Assembly: GCA_951394405.1 (NCBI GenBank)
Contig: OX596336.1
Location: 3,100,001-3,164,000 of the forward strand
From: Coprinellus micaceus
Lineage: Eukaryota > Basidiomycota > Agaricomycetes > Agaricales > Psathyrellaceae
DNA length: 64,000 bases
Direction of reading: 5' to 3'
Part shown: piece by piece, positions 33,870 through 46,616 of the stretch
Numbering within the stretch: the first letter of the stretch is position 1
Layout of the letters: each line of letters opens with the position of its first letter
The notes under the pieces: model-generated
Told to the model about the DNA's origin: nothing
Database searches by the model: none
What the model saw: only the letters and a program-made list of their open reading frames with translations
Translations under genes and position numbers: made by a program

Positions 33870-35401
33870 ATGCCCCGCCTACCCCTGCTAGGGCGACTCT
33901 ACTCTCGCGACTATGTCACCCTCATCCTAGGCTTCATGGCTTTGCTGCTCGAGTCTCTCCTCCATGTCATCGTCCTCTTCCTGCCCAAACCTGTGATTAA
34001 CTGGTTCTACAAGCGCTCGCGAGCCTTGTTCCACCATCTCACTCCGAGGCACCCGGCGAAGGAGGAAGAGAAGAAGGCAGTGGACGATGTGCTCAACGCT
34101 CGAGACTTCGAAGCGCTATGTGCCGTGCACGGATATGCTCACGAGGAGCACGTCGTTTTGACCAAGGACGGATACCTATTGGGGCTCCACCGCCTGTGCT
34201 CCAAAAGGGGCGAGAAGAACCCCCATCCTGGCCATAGCACCGGGAAGCCTGTCGTGTACCTTCATCATGGGCTGTTAATGAACAGCGAGGTTTGGGTATG
34301 CCTGACTGACCCTCAACGGTGCTTGGCGTTCGTCCTTGTTGAGCAAGGGTATGACGTATGGTTTGGAAATAATAGGTGCGTACACCACTGGTCGGACTTC
34401 CGGACGTGTAGGCTTATCGCTCGTCGTACTTAGAGGGAACAAATACTCCAAGAAGTCCATTCACCATGACCCAAACAGTACCAAATTCTGGGACTTTAGG
34501 TTCGTGGCTCCCCCTCTACACATCGTCATTCGTCCCAATCCGGCCCGCTCTTCACAGCATCGATGACTTTGCATGGCATGACATTCCTGACTCCATAGAC
34601 CACATCCTTCAAGTCACGAAAGCCAAAAGCTTGAGCTACATTGGTTTCAGCCAGGGAACGGCGCAGGCCTTCGCTGCACTGAGTATCCATCCTCAGCTTA
34701 ACGAAAAGGTCAACGTCTTCATTGCTTTGGCACCTGCCATGAGCCCCGCTGGACTCTCAGCACCCATCGTGGATGGTCTCATGAAATCTTCGTACGTCAA
34801 AGCGATCCACCCTTCCTCGTCCCTCGCTCACCCTTGTTTTTCTAGCCCAACCTTACTGTTCCTCTTCTTCGGCCGTAAATCCATTCTCTCCTCGGCGACT
34901 ATGTGGCAGTCCATCATATATCCACCCATCTTCGCTGCTCTCATCGACAAGTCGCTCGTCTGGTTGTTCAACTGGCACAGTCACAACATCACCACGCCTC
35001 AAAAGATCGCTGCATATGCGCATCTCTACTCCTTCGCGTCCGTCAAGTCTGTCGTGCACTGGTTTCAAATCATGCGCAACGCCACGTTCCAGATGTACGA
35101 CGATGACATCTTGTCGCCTGTCGTGCGGACGTCCGTCAGCTCGTACCGCCCAGCGCGCTTCCCCACACGCAACATTGCCGCGCCCATTGTCCTTCTCTGG
35201 GGGGACTCGGATAGCTTGGTGGATATTGAGAAGATGACGGCCCAGCTCCCTGAACATACGTATGCCAAGCGCCTTCATGGCTACGAGCATCTCGACATCC
35301 TCTGGGGTAAGAATGTCCACGAAGATGTCATCCCAGAAGTGTTGGCGGCGCTGAACCGTTTTGCCCTTCGACCCGGGAACCGTGACGACAAGTCGGAATA
35401 G
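33870..35401 (+). CDS. AB-hydrolase-associated lipase, probable steryl ester hydrolase
   Basis: Acid-lipase family (yeast Tgl1/Yeh1/Yeh2), which releases sterols or fatty acids from stored esters. An N-terminal membrane segment (VTLILGFMALLLESLLHVIV) is followed by FEALCAVHGYAHEEHVVLTKDG, the lipase-associated domain. The core has KPVVYLHHGLLMNSEVW, EQGYDVWFGNNR, then after an intron GNKYSKKSIHHDPNSTKFWD, and DDFAWHDIPDSIDHIL. The nucleophile serine lies in YIGFSQGTAQ, the acid in LLWGDSDSLVD and the histidine in GYEHLDILWG. Introns include one splitting the NNR/GNKYS motif, as usual. The membrane anchor fits the yeast Yeh proteins. It may reside on lipid droplets, ER or plasma membrane. All catalytic residues are present. 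Confidence 0.9.
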
Positions 35402-35755
35402 AAGTCAGTGGAGATACCCATTATTTTTTAACTTGAACTTGCACCGGACACACTCGTTACCCCGTACCTGCATGCATAATCGGAATCTTTTGGTCGGGAT
35501 GTGCAATCTCGTACTGTTTATTCACATAAAATAGCCAGGTCTGCGTTCCCGATGATGCCCTATTGGAGGTCTTGCGCATCTTGGTTCAGGCCTTCAAGCA
35601 ATCCTGCCTGTTGCGGAACCAGCATGCATTTTAAGGCGGTGGTATAGGTGCTGGCTCAAGGTAATGAGATATCCAAGTGGCTCCTCTGCGTTGAATGTGT
35701 CAACATGCCCACACATGGAGATGGGGCGAGACGGTGCTCTGGCCCTACAGTTCCT
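35402..35755. other. Gap between convergent lipase and PXR1 genes
   Basis: Contains the 3' untranslated regions of both genes. No gene or motif is supported. Confidence 0.5.
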
Positions 35756-37323
35756 TCAAGCCTCTTCTGCCTTCTTGGACTTCTTCTCTTTTTCCCTCTG
35801 CTTCCTCTGCTTCCTTTCTCTCTTCTCCGCGCTGTCCCCCTGCTTTTTGCCTCTTTCCTCTCTTTTGTCATTCCTCTCCTTCCTCTCCTTCTTTTCCTTT
35901 CCCCCCGCCTCTGCCTTCTTCTCTGCTCTCCGTCTGCTCTTCCTCTCCTCCCGACTTTCCTCCTCTTCACTAGAAGACGACCCCGCGTCCTTGATAGCCT
36001 CTTCGATCTTAGACTCCGAAGCCACCGGGATCGCGCTTTCCTTATCGAAGCTCAACGTTTCCGAGGCAAGGAACTTTGACGATGTTAATGATGAGAACTT
36101 GGAAAGACCCATCCTCATGGTCGCCTCTTCTACCACATTGCACTCCTCTTTCACCTCTAACCGCACCTTCGAGAATCCTAACCCTCCACCACCAAATCCC
36201 AGCCCCCCTGACCTGAATCCAAGCCCACCGGCTGGTTTATCCTCCTCGTAATCGCTGGTTCTCCGGCTCATGCCCAGACCAACGGCTGGGGTGGACGACT
36301 CGGATGAGTCGGCAGGGGTGCTGGTTGTGGAAGACGCCTTCAAGCTCTTCAGTTGTAGTTTCTCCTTGAAGTAATCGGCAACGCTCTTCGTCGACGTTGT
36401 GAGCTTCTCAAGCTCAGAGATGACGGTGAGCTTTCCTTGTCCGGCGGGGGTAGCAGACCCGGAGCCGATAGCGGAGGTAGTCTCCGAGGTAGAGGCCGAG
36501 GGTGCGATGCCTAAGATTTCGGAAATGTGAACAGAGGATTTGTGAGAGATGGATTTGGCGGCAATGGCTCGGGCACGATGGCTGTTTGAGATGGATATGA
36601 AGCCTTTAGAAATGGGTAAATAAAATTGGATAGACGTACGCTCGGTACCGTGGGGGTGCAGGCTGCTTCGCTGGGGCTGACGCAGGCGCCGGAGAAAGCT
36701 CTTCCTTCAACTCTTTCTCCGAGGAGGGCTCTTCGCTCGACTTGCGCCGTTTCTGCTTCTCACTGCGCTCCTCATCCTCGCGTTTCCGCTTCTTTTCTTT
36801 CTTCTTCTCTTTCCCCTCCTCCCTCCCCTCCTTCTCTTTCCTCTTCTTCTCCTTTTTGTCTCTCTTCTCCCTCTTCCTTCTGTCATCATCATCCCTCGCC
36901 TCCTCCTTAACCTGCACCGTCGTCTCGGCCACGAACTCCTCCTTCATCTCCACATCCAAGGTTGTTTCTGTCGTCCCTGAAGTCGCATTCAGCCTCCTCA
37001 AGAGATTCTCGAAGTCCCGATTTTGCTTCCAGGCGGTGCCGTTGGGGTCCTTCTGGTGAGCAGCACCAATACCCATCATGTCCAACTTCTGCGAAACCTT
37101 AATATGCGAGGTCATTCCCTCCCCGGTTGCGCCCAACCCCTTTGAAGAGTCCCATCCGAACTTGGAGAGGTAGCTAGAGCCGAACCTCGAGGCATCTGTT
37201 CCGCCAGGCAGTGTCAGAGTGGAGGCTTGATAGGGTATTTGAAGGGGCCATACCATCTGCCCACGACAGATTCCTAGGGTCGTTCGGGATTCTCTGCTTT
37301 TCTTTGCGTCCAGATAGGCCCAT
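35756..37323 (-). CDS. PXR1: PinX1/Pxr1-type G-patch protein
   Basis: Nucleolar G-patch protein of the PinX1/Pxr1 (Gno1) family, which activates the helicase Prp43 in rRNA and snoRNA maturation and can inhibit telomerase. The start is MGLSGRKEKQRIPNDPRNLS (37323). After WAD and an intron follow ASRFGSSYLSKFGWDSSKGL and GMTSHIKVSQKLDMMGIGAA, the G-patch. KDPNGTAWKQNRDFENLLRR is also typical. The middle is a long Lys/Glu/Arg stretch (KKEKKRKEKEGREEGKEKKK), then VADYFKEKLQLKSLKASS, which resembles the TBM-like 'YFxEKL' block of the family. The tail is again highly charged (REERKSRRRAEKKAEAGG). The protein ends KSKKAEEA. One or two short introns are clear. Confidence 0.88.
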
Positions 37324-37741
37324 GTTGGCGGAGTACCCTGCAGGTCGTTAGATGGGAGGGGACGCTGCGCTGGACGAGTTCAAAGTGTGGCTGCCTTCGA
37401 GTTGAGCGAATTGATCACAACTTTTTCAAAGTCAGCTTTACTGATTCCCAGGACCGTACGCTCTGTGGGCGCTAATTGGGCTCACTACCCACCAGGCACA
37501 GTCCAATCCCTCGTTAAGTCTGCTCCGGCGTTCTGTATTGTACATATGCTTTTTATAGCAATATATTTACATGTGTGAATACATCCCGAACGCTTCCACG
37601 AGCCCTGATATCCAAATCTACAGAAAATAACTCAGCGGGAAGACCGAAACAAGAAAGAGCGACGCTGGCAACAGGAGGGGAAAAGATAGGGAGTGAATGA
37701 TGGAGATGCATAGGAGGAGAGATGGATGAGAAGGGGGCCGT
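37324..37741. other. Gap between NoxR and PXR1 genes
   Basis: Holds the PXR1 promoter and the 3' end of the noxR transcript, both minus strand. No gene is supported. Confidence 0.45.
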
Positions 37742-39831
37742 CTAGATATCCTTGCACCAGATCTCCAATTTGCCTTCTGCCTTGCCTTTGGAGTGCTCAC
37801 GGGCGGTTTCGACGGCAAGTTCAAAGTCGGACTCGTCGCGCAGGGTGACCATGCCTCCATCCTCATCCTTGAACTTCATGCCAAGCGATTTGAAGGACTT
37901 CTCGAACTTGACCGTGATTTTCTCGATGAACTCTCCGAACGGCATGTCGGGTGGGAGGGTCATGCCGCGAGTCTCGTCCTTGTAGTGAAGCTGTAAAAGG
38001 GTGTTGTTCAGAACTGGGGACTAGAAGCGAACTAGAAGCATCATCTACCTTGACGCGAATCAAGCTCATCTCGAGTGGGCCATCTTCGTATTCACCACTG
38101 CCGTAACCCTCTTCCTCTTCCTCATACGAACTCTGAATGCGAGAACGAATTGTGGGGCGCCGGCTCGGCTTCCTCCTCATGGAGCCACCAACATAGGAGC
38201 TGGGAGTGTATGAACTACCAGGTGCGCTGCGGGACCCCTGCCGACTGGGGGGGTAACCGGGGTTCTGCCTCGCCCAGGCGGCGACTCGGTCGGTCGGAGC
38301 GGGCTGCATCTCCGGAACGGGTGGGGTATCCTCGTAGCCATTGAGATAGTCGTCATAGAACTCCGTGAGACGGCCCTCCGTGGCATCTAGGGAGAATGGA
38401 ATACTTAGTATGAGAAATTCATCGTTGATTTGAAGGAATGAACCCCACCTTTGGGGGGAAGGGCGGGTCCGCGATTGGGGGAACCGCCATTAGGGCGTCG
38501 AATACTCAGCCCGCGGGTGCTGCCTGGACCGCCCAAGCCAGCGTTAGGAGATGGTCTGCCTGGTGTGATTTGCGTATTGCTTCTGGCAATAGAACCTCCC
38601 GCTGACATTGGGCCGCGAGACGTAAGCTCACGGGCATTTGCTGGGACATTGATGGTCGTCTTAGCCCGCTCAAGGCCAGCCGACCTCGGCATATCAACCA
38701 GATCTGAAGGTAGCGCGAATTTAGGACCTTAGCAGGGGGATAATGGCCGCAAGTTGCTTACTCGAACGAGGCATCGATCCTGGTACCGTGGCGCTGCGGA
38801 CGACGGTTGGGGTAGAGTTGTCTCCATCTGGACGATCGTTGACAAAGATACCCGTCGGCGTAATGCCCATCTTCAGCCTGGCAGAGCCAGTGAAGTCTGT
38901 AATGTTGTCGTTGGGGTCACTTGATGCAATGAGGCGCTATGATGAAATGAGAATAAGCTCGCCGCCACGACAGGAATGGTCACCCACAGCCTTTCCCATG
39001 TAGTCCTTCTGCACGGCATTCTTGAGTTTCTTCTCCGACGGCCGGTATAGTACACCGACAGGCTAATGGAATGTAAATATAACAGTTTCTCGTCCGCAGG
39101 ATGGAATGGAGCACTCACAATGCTGAACACCGTGTAGCCCTGTCCTTGGTCGGCCAACGCCTCATCGATTACATTATGTTCCTCCGTCGCCTTTTCCCGT
39201 CGGGCCTCCTGCATCATTTGCAGCCCCTTGTCCATCTGGCCAGTGTTCACCATGCATAGCCCTCGATTGAAGAGAACCTCCGCCGAGTAGAGCCTGAACT
39301 TGAGGCCCAGTTGTTCGTAGTCTCTAAACAGGTTGTCAGGAATGAACGCTTGGCAACGGAGGCCAAGGCCAAGGGAAACGTACATGGTTTGATTCCCTCG
39401 CAAGTAGAGCAGGGTCTCGTCGAACTCTCTGAAGGCCGTCTCATATTGCCCCAGCAAGAAGTTGGAGACTCCCGATTGAAAGTATCTATAAGTGGAATGA
39501 ATAGGCAGTGATCGGTGAGGGAGGGCGCCAAAAAGTGGAGGGAGAGTGGACTAACGCGACCGCGAGGTACTGATCGAGCGAAGTAGCTTCTTGGAAGTGT
39601 CTAACGGCTTCTTGGTGCTCCCCCAGGGTGGCATAGATAAGGCCCATATTCGTGAGTATTTTCGAGGAGTCCGCAATGCGCTGCAACAAGATGATTGGTG
39701 TGAGAATGGGCCCGTTACGCGGGGAATGCATTGCAACGCACCGAGAACAGTTCCAGCGAATTCGTAAAATCCTCCTCATCGTAAGCTTTGAGGGCTGCAG
39801 CCCATGTTTCGAGTTCGGCCTTGAGGGACAT
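37742..39831 (-). CDS. noxR: NADPH oxidase regulator NoxR (p67phox-like)
   Basis: Cytosolic activator of fungal Nox enzymes, needed with Rac for reactive oxygen bursts that steer hyphal growth and fruiting. The start is MSLKAELETWAAALKAYDEE (39831). N-terminal tetratricopeptide repeats follow: SSKILTNMGLIYATLGEHQE, VAYFQSGVSNFLLGQYETAF, then SAEVLFNRGLCMVNTGQMDK. An activation-like segment PVGVLYRPSEKKLKNAVQKD and KDYMGKA come next. A disordered Gly/Ser/Pro region leads to a C-terminal PB1 domain: SLIRVK, then LHYKDETRGMTLPPD, FGEFIEKITVKFEKSF, FKDEDGGMVTLRDESDFELA and KLEIWCKDI. The PB1 acidic cluster (KDEDGGM) suggests partner binding such as Cdc24. Nine or so short introns. No Nox catalytic gene is in the window. 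Confidence 0.9.
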
Positions 39832-40811
39832 ATTAACCAGTATCGATTAGTGTAAGTGTCGGATCGTTGAGTGCGCTGAGTAAGTAGAAGAGGATGAAAA
39901 GGCTTGTCAAAAGCTATTAGGAAGGAAACGAAGGAAAAAGAAGGGAATGGCGAGACACAGTCTCTGGAAGGGGAGATGGAGGAGGAGCAGAAGAAAGTGG
40001 AAATGTTTAGACCAGCGCCGCACCTTTGTATTGCACACTCCTGATTGTCGTTGTCAAGTCACCTTCGGCATTCCCCGGCCCCCTATCGCCCTTCCAGTCG
40101 TTGATCCCACCGCTTCCCCCTGCCAAATGGGCCTTTTTATGGATCCTTTGGGGTTGCCCTGGGAGCAATTCCAAGTACTGCGTATACTCGAGGTTTACCT
40201 GGAGCTTCCTAGATCGCTCTCTCCGTGTCTGGCCTCGAGGCGGAGCATTGGCGTTGCGATCACCATCACACCCCATCCTCGTTTCAAAAAAAGTCAATGG
40301 CAACGGCGGCGTGAATCATTCATCCACGCTATAACCTGTTGTAACACATACGATTTTCTATTCAGCAGATGAATGAAGATGCCACCCACATCCGCTCAGA
40401 ACACGGTTGTCCAGATAGGAACAACAAACTCACGGCAGCCAAGGCGCCAACTTAAACGCCTGCCTACAAACATGCCCCTGCCTGGTGTGCAATTGTCCTA
40501 TTGTCTAATGACCCGACAAGAAGTAGAAGATAATAAGATACGTGCAATGCCATTAAAAATACAGCGTCCCTGTCTATTGTAAACATCACTGCGCGTCGTC
40601 CAGCTAGTATCCAGATGGTCTTGAGTGAGCCTTGCTCGTGTCGTACGCCCGGATGATCTTGGCTTGATCTTGCTTTGCGTTTTCCGTCTGACTGAACGCG
40701 AATCCGCGGTTCTTTCTCATCCGTTGTGTTGCACGGACTTTCTTAATCGCTTTTTGGAATCTTTCGCATGCGGTCAAAACCTCGAACAGGAAACAGAAGA
40801 AAGTCCAAGCT
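39832..40811. other. Intergenic stretch upstream of noxR
   Basis: About 980 bases holding the noxR promoter and the 3' end of the DRS2 gene. Open frames on plus (39947-40372) have no motifs. Nothing else is seen. Confidence 0.45.
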
Positions 40812-43800
40812 CACTGTTCCTGTCTAGGCCTGTAGTCCGGAATGTTGTATTTCTGGAGTTCCTGGGCAATATGGTATGACGAAGGCATGTATGTGCGGCG
40901 GTAGCTAGAAGGGGATGTGTTAGGTACGTTGGCAAGGGACAACGAGGATGGGAGATGACGCACTATTTCCAGGCAAAGTCGCGAGCAAGACAGAAGAGGG
41001 GCACCATTAGGATAACGATATAGAACACAGCGTTTGACCAGAGTCGGGGGACCATGCCCGAGTACTCGGTAGAGAATCCAATCGCGGGTGCGACGATAGC
41101 GTAGATCGGTAAGAACACCATCGTGAAGATGAATGATCCAGGAATCGCTATAGTCGAACCGTCAGCGAAATGTTCGCTTCCCACAAACTCTACTAACCGG
41201 CAACGGTATATTTGGTCCAAATGCTGCGAAGAGGGGTCAGAAGAGCCGTAACAGGCATAGCGGTTGCTAAGAGGACTTACTCAGAGATGAGAGCAGCTTT
41301 CCCAAGGACCGTAAGAAGGACCGCAAGGTATAGAGTAGTTCCCCAGAACCAGTGCCCGCTGTCAAGGCCATTTGCAAGCTTGAGATCTCCCCAAAAAAGA
41401 ATGACGGAGAAACCGTAGAGAATCTATAAACGCATCAATGTCAATTAAACGCGAGAAGCTTGCAGTGACTCACCAGACTATGGTAGAGAGCATTTGCAAC
41501 CCACAGCCAGAATGAAGTCTTGGTGAAGAACTCGTTCTTTTGACCGAGGATGTAGAGCTGGGGATAACGATCAAGGATGCGAGCGGAAACGAACTGGTCG
41601 AATACACCGATAACAAGAGGGGGGAGAACGGTGAAAAGGACGTTGTACAGCGACAGTGTCCAGGACTCGTAGGCGATCTGGCCTGAGAAGTTGTTGAAGA
41701 AGGAATACTGATTCTGAAGTCAGAAGAGACCCCATGGATAACAAGAGAACGGCATACCCAGAACTGAGTCATGTAGAGCACAATGTTCTTGTAAAACGAG
41801 TCTGTAAATGGATATCAATACCTCTTAAAATTGTAGGAGAGCAGGGCACATACAAAGAATGAGTTTCGATAATCTCCGGTAGCTCCACGCGCCATGGACA
41901 AGTAGCAGCTTCTTCAGGTACCTGAACTGCGAAATGGCGACATCGGCAGACCGAGCAGCTTGCAAACCCTGTGGAACAATCCAAGGTCAACACCGAAGCG
42001 CGGAAAGGACAGATCATCAGACTTACCTCGACACCAGAAATGCCAATGCCAACGTGCGCTGCCTGGATCATGCTGACATCGTTAGCGCCGTCCCCGATGG
42101 CAAGCAGGATCGACTTTTGGTTCTTTTTGACAAGTTTGACAACCAAGGCTTTCTGTAGTGGGGATACACGGCCTTGAAAAAAGTCAACGACGGGGTTTGA
42201 TGTCTCTGACAACCAGCCAAACTTACAACAAATGACTGCTTTGCACATGATCGCCAGTTCCAGAAAAGACTTTGAGAGCTCCTTCTCGAGAGCGAAAGTA
42301 AGACTCTTGCCGTCTACGAACCATGTGTCAGTATCCCTCCAATGCCTTAACGAGAAAACATACCGATGATCAAAGCCAAGTCCTCGAGTTCGCCTGTACT
42401 TCGCTGGTTCTTGATGGCGGATAACCTCTTGGTGATGAAGTCTGCCGTATCCTGAGCGTTCTCTTCATTGATAATAACCTAAGAAGGAAATAAGAACGTT
42501 GTCGCGTGGAAATAGAAGACACAACGTGTACCAGGTTCATGGATTCCGAGATCAGTCGACATGACATCCCGATGTTAATGGCAGTTTCTTGTCGGTCTCC
42601 GGTGAGAACCCAAACCTACGTTGCCCATAGCATCAGCGTCAAAGCTCGCTGGTGAAATGACACTCTCACACACCTTGATACCGGCCATTTGCAGAGTATG
42701 GATGGTATCTGGGACACCATCTTGCAGCTTGTCTTCGATAGCAGTGGCCCCAAGTAGGAAAAGGTCCTTCTCGATTAGTTCTGCAGCTGAATCCAGAGCT
42801 TCGCCTCGACCATTGATGGTTTGTGCAGCCCGATCGTAGATGGCTGACCATTGTCGGTACTCTTGCTCGGGAATATCACGATAAGCAATACACAGGGTTC
42901 GCAAGCCTTCAGTAGCGTAATCCTGCAAGTACTGTCAGTTGTACTGAGCATAATAATAGGGCACGTTGCTTACCTCCAAATGAACGAAGGTCTTGTCAGT
43001 AAAGGGCTGGTTCTTTGACAACCGCTCCAAAATGACCGTGTCGGCACCCTTCGTGTACAGTTTAATCTTGCCATCAGGTCCCCGAACGACGGTCGACATG
43101 CGTTTCCTCGTAGAGTTGAACTCGCAAACGTTCAAAATCTCGAACTCCTGCCGTTCACCCAAGACCTCAACGAAGATCGTTTTTGGTTTCCGTGTCTAAA
43201 TAAGGCAAAGGTCAGCGAAACGACCAGGCAGTCCCGCGAAAAGTGTGTCCCCACCGTGAATTTGAATCCAAGCAACTCAGCACCCGCGACCAAAGCAGCT
43301 TCATCCGGACTACTCGCTTGATAGATCATCTTCCCGTCCTTGACCTCGGGGATGACAGTGTGGCAAACGGCGAGCAAGGTTAGAAATTCCCGAACGATAT
43401 CCCTTTCTTGCTCAGAGGCCATCGTCGATGATGAGGTAGAAGGCATGTCGCGGAAGGGATCAGGTCCCTCCAAAAGCGCTCTCATCTCCGCAAACGACCT
43501 CCACCCGTCTTGCCCGTCCTCACCATCCCTCTTCGACTCGTCCACCACATCCGCGTACGCCGTTCCCGCAATACTGCACATCTTAAACTCCATCTCGTTG
43601 CACGTGAGTGTGCCGGTCTTGTCGCTGAAAACGTATTCAATCTGCCCGAGCTCCTCGACCAGCGAGGACGTTCGGCACAAGGCGGGCGTGTCGGTCTTTG
43701 CGTAGTACATGTCGAGGTCCCAGTTGATGAACTGGGCTTGTTGGAACTTCACGACCTCCATAGTGACAATGAGAGAGATGGGGATGAGATTGTTGTACAG

Positions 43801-45474
43801 GATGATGAAGGTGAGGATATCTTCGATGAACCCCTTGGCTAAGAGGCTGTTACGGCTGGTTACTTTTTGAAGAGCTAATTAGGACTGACCTCGCCCACTG
43901 AGTGTCGTTGTTTCCGCCAGGTACCATTGCGCATCGGCGAAGAACCATGAACGAACGCTGCTACCGATCGTCGACCCAAGAGACAAAGCGAGAAGGAGAA
44001 TGAACAAGAACACGATTTGCACATTTACTTGACGCTCGACTGCAGTGCGTTTAATCGGCGCAGAACTGTGTGAATCATGAATAGGTGAGATTAGCGTTTT
44101 GAGGAACAGTCAGATTCCTCACGTCGCATTCCGCATAAGCTTCGTCTCATGCCCAGTAAAAACAGTTAGACCGTAGACCCACGGCGTGTTCCTCAGTTGA
44201 GCTCCACGCAGTAACACCTGATCGGGACCTAATGGAACTTGCTTCGGGATGCCACCCTGGCCAACGAGATCCAAAGTGCCTTCGTATGTGTATAGCGAGT
44301 TGTTGGGCTGTTCCGACCGGAGTGAGCCGTGGAGGGATGTGACAAGCGATGGCGAAGTCAAAGAGGCTGTTTGTGGGGATGCTTGTTTGATTTTGAGATT
44401 CGTCTCACTGCCCTAGAATGTAAGATCGCGTCGAAGAGCGAGCTATAGTGACACGCACCCATCGAGATTCGACGTCTCAATGTAACACAGACCCTCCGGC
44501 TCACTGGAACTGACGACAAGCATGTCTGCTGGGATGAAGTCGTCGCTCTCCAGTCGAACCACGTCTCCTACCCGAATGTCCTTCCAATTCTTGTCCTCGA
44601 ACGTCTGCTGAGGTGTCAATACCTTGGCTTTCCGTGCATTCAATTCCGCATCAGATTGATGTCGTTTCTAAATGAACGTTCAGGCTGAGGTATTCCAGAA
44701 GGTTGAACGGGCTGACCAAGTCCTCTTGCGCTTCCTTCAGCGCCGAGGCTAGCAGCACGACTGCAAGCGGTGCGATCGTTGTGTATTTGTTGGTCGGAGA
44801 GACTCCAGGTATTTGTTGAATAAAGGCAGTGAACAGGAAGAACAGGTTCGCGTATTTCGAGAATTGCTCTGAAGCCAATTGATCAGCGTCACTGTCAGCA
44901 GACAGGGATATAACCACGCACCGAACAGGAATTTGGGCAAAAAAGTGGCCAGATTGTACTTGCTAGTTGACACGAAGTTGGAGCAGAACTCATCGTTCGC
45001 AGCACTGTTGTTGAGTGCAACAACCCTCTCCCCTGTCAACTCCTTCTCCTTCTTCCATGGCCACCTCCATTTCCGTGTCTTGGACTTGGTAGGTGGAGGC
45101 TTCTGTGGTTGCGTCCCAGGAAAGTGCCCCGATCCAGCAAATGGCTCTGCACTGGTCGGGTGAAGGTCATCGTCATCGAAGTTCCAGCCCTGCGGAACGC
45201 CATCGCCCAGAGTAACTTTAGAATGCCCTGCGGGTGCTGCAGCCGACTTGGCCAACGGCAGACCACTCTCCTGAGACCTCATCGGCTCTGGATGCCCAAA
45301 CGTGGAGTCAGGGAGGTTGTCGTCGTCATCGTCAAAGAATGGGTCGATAAGCTGCGGAGAACGGTCGTTACTGAATTGGTTGTTGGATTGGGAGGGGGGG
45401 TAGCCATTATTTGCGGGCTGGTACTGGGAGGCAGGGTTCGCCTGCGATACGAGTCGTAGAAAGTCGTCAGTCAT
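40812..45474 (-). CDS. DRS2: Drs2-type phospholipid flippase (P4-ATPase)
   Basis: P4-ATPase that moves aminophospholipids from the lumenal to the cytosolic leaflet in the trans-Golgi and endosomes. The start is [20 protein letters not shown] (45474), a long disordered N-terminus. Family order: [87 protein letters not shown] and [10 protein letters not shown]. The phosphorylated aspartate lies in [16 protein letters not shown]. Later come [30 protein letters not shown] and the C-terminal spans. The last exon reads [20 protein letters not shown], close to the known Drs2 autoinhibitory tail, and stops at 40812. Around fifteen introns. No Cdc50 subunit gene is in the window. Confidence 0.93.
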
Positions 45475-45770
45475 TGAAACGAGTCCTGGGGCATATATGT
45501 CGAGTCTTCAGGTTGCGCCCTCGAAACCACGGCCACCGCCAAGAATCTCCAAAGCCCCAGCCAAACACAGCAAAATACCCCGGTCACATCAAATTAGGCG
45601 CTCACACCGGCGCCGGTCACTTCGGAAGATATTGAAATGTGTCATACGATGGGCACTTCGATTCAGTTCGAGAGTGAAATTAGTATGCGTATGCTACAAG
45701 TCCATGAAATACAGAGTCCATATCTAGATGCTGGTGCGTAAAATCGAAAGAAAACCACGTGTCATGATCA

Positions 45771-46616
45771 TTACACCTTGTTTGCACCGTTGGACCCGAA
45801 TGCATTAGGCCCATCACGGTAGGGGTACGTCGTGGCCGGCTGAGTAAGAGGGTGTGTTTCCTCCTTGCCTGCCACAGCGGTGTACACAGGCCCAACAGTG
45901 GACTTGTAGCGCATGTCCTTCTCCGTGTTTTGCTTCTGGACACGCTTGATGTAGTGGTACACAACGTACAGTGCGTCTGAAATGGGGGTAAGAGTCCATA
46001 TTGACTTTGCCTCTCAGAGTGTGACTTACAAGCAACGAGGACCACTGGGACGATAGCGCCGGCGATCATCCATCCTTGAGGAATACTTCTGATAGCCTCG
46101 AGAGATGTGCAACGCGACCACTCCTCGATTGACTTCTGGTCGTTCAGATCGATGACCTTCTTGGAGCAGTCCTCGACGTCTTGGCCTCGTGCCCTGTAAA
46201 AGACGACGAGGCTTCCGATGCTGCCCGCGAGCTGAAGGACAAAGGTGATACACAGCAAGGTGAAATAGGTCTTCACGAATGCCGTCTTACGAAGGCAGGC
46301 GCCGAGGAAACCGAAGAACCCAATGATAGCAGCAAAGGTGTAGATCGCGCCGATGGCGATGATTGCGATCTTCACTTCCAGAGGTAGCGAATCCCCTGTA
46401 AGTTCAACGCAGTGAGCTATGGATGGCGCAGGTGCTATAAGACGACTTACATGCTGATTTTTGCCCCGAGCCCTCTTGAGCCTCTCCATACCGAAGGATG
46501 TAGTACACCAAGTACCAGTCAAACCCAGCCGCTGCACCGCATATCAAGAACTGCAAGATGGTGAAGAGGAATACGCCAAGACGGAGAGGAAGGCAGAAGA
46601 GGAATTTGGCTGTCAT
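45771..46616 (-). CDS. Four-pass membrane protein, tetraspanin-like plan
   Basis: I do not recognise a named family. The start is MTAKFLFCLPLRLGVFLFTI (46616). Four hydrophobic spans are clear: GVFLFTILQFLICGAAAG, VKIAIIAIGAIYTFAAIIGF, FTLLCITFVLQLAGSIGSLV and WMIAGAIVPVVLVA. The larger loop between spans three and four (RARGQDVEDCSKKVIDLNDQ to SRCTSLEAIRSIPQG) has two cysteines. The plan is like tetraspanins but the CCG motif is absent. The cytosolic tail contains YHYIKRVQKQNTEKDMRYKS and ends GPNAFGSNGANKV. Two short introns. It lies between DRS2 and a 1.6 kb empty stretch. Confidence 0.75.
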
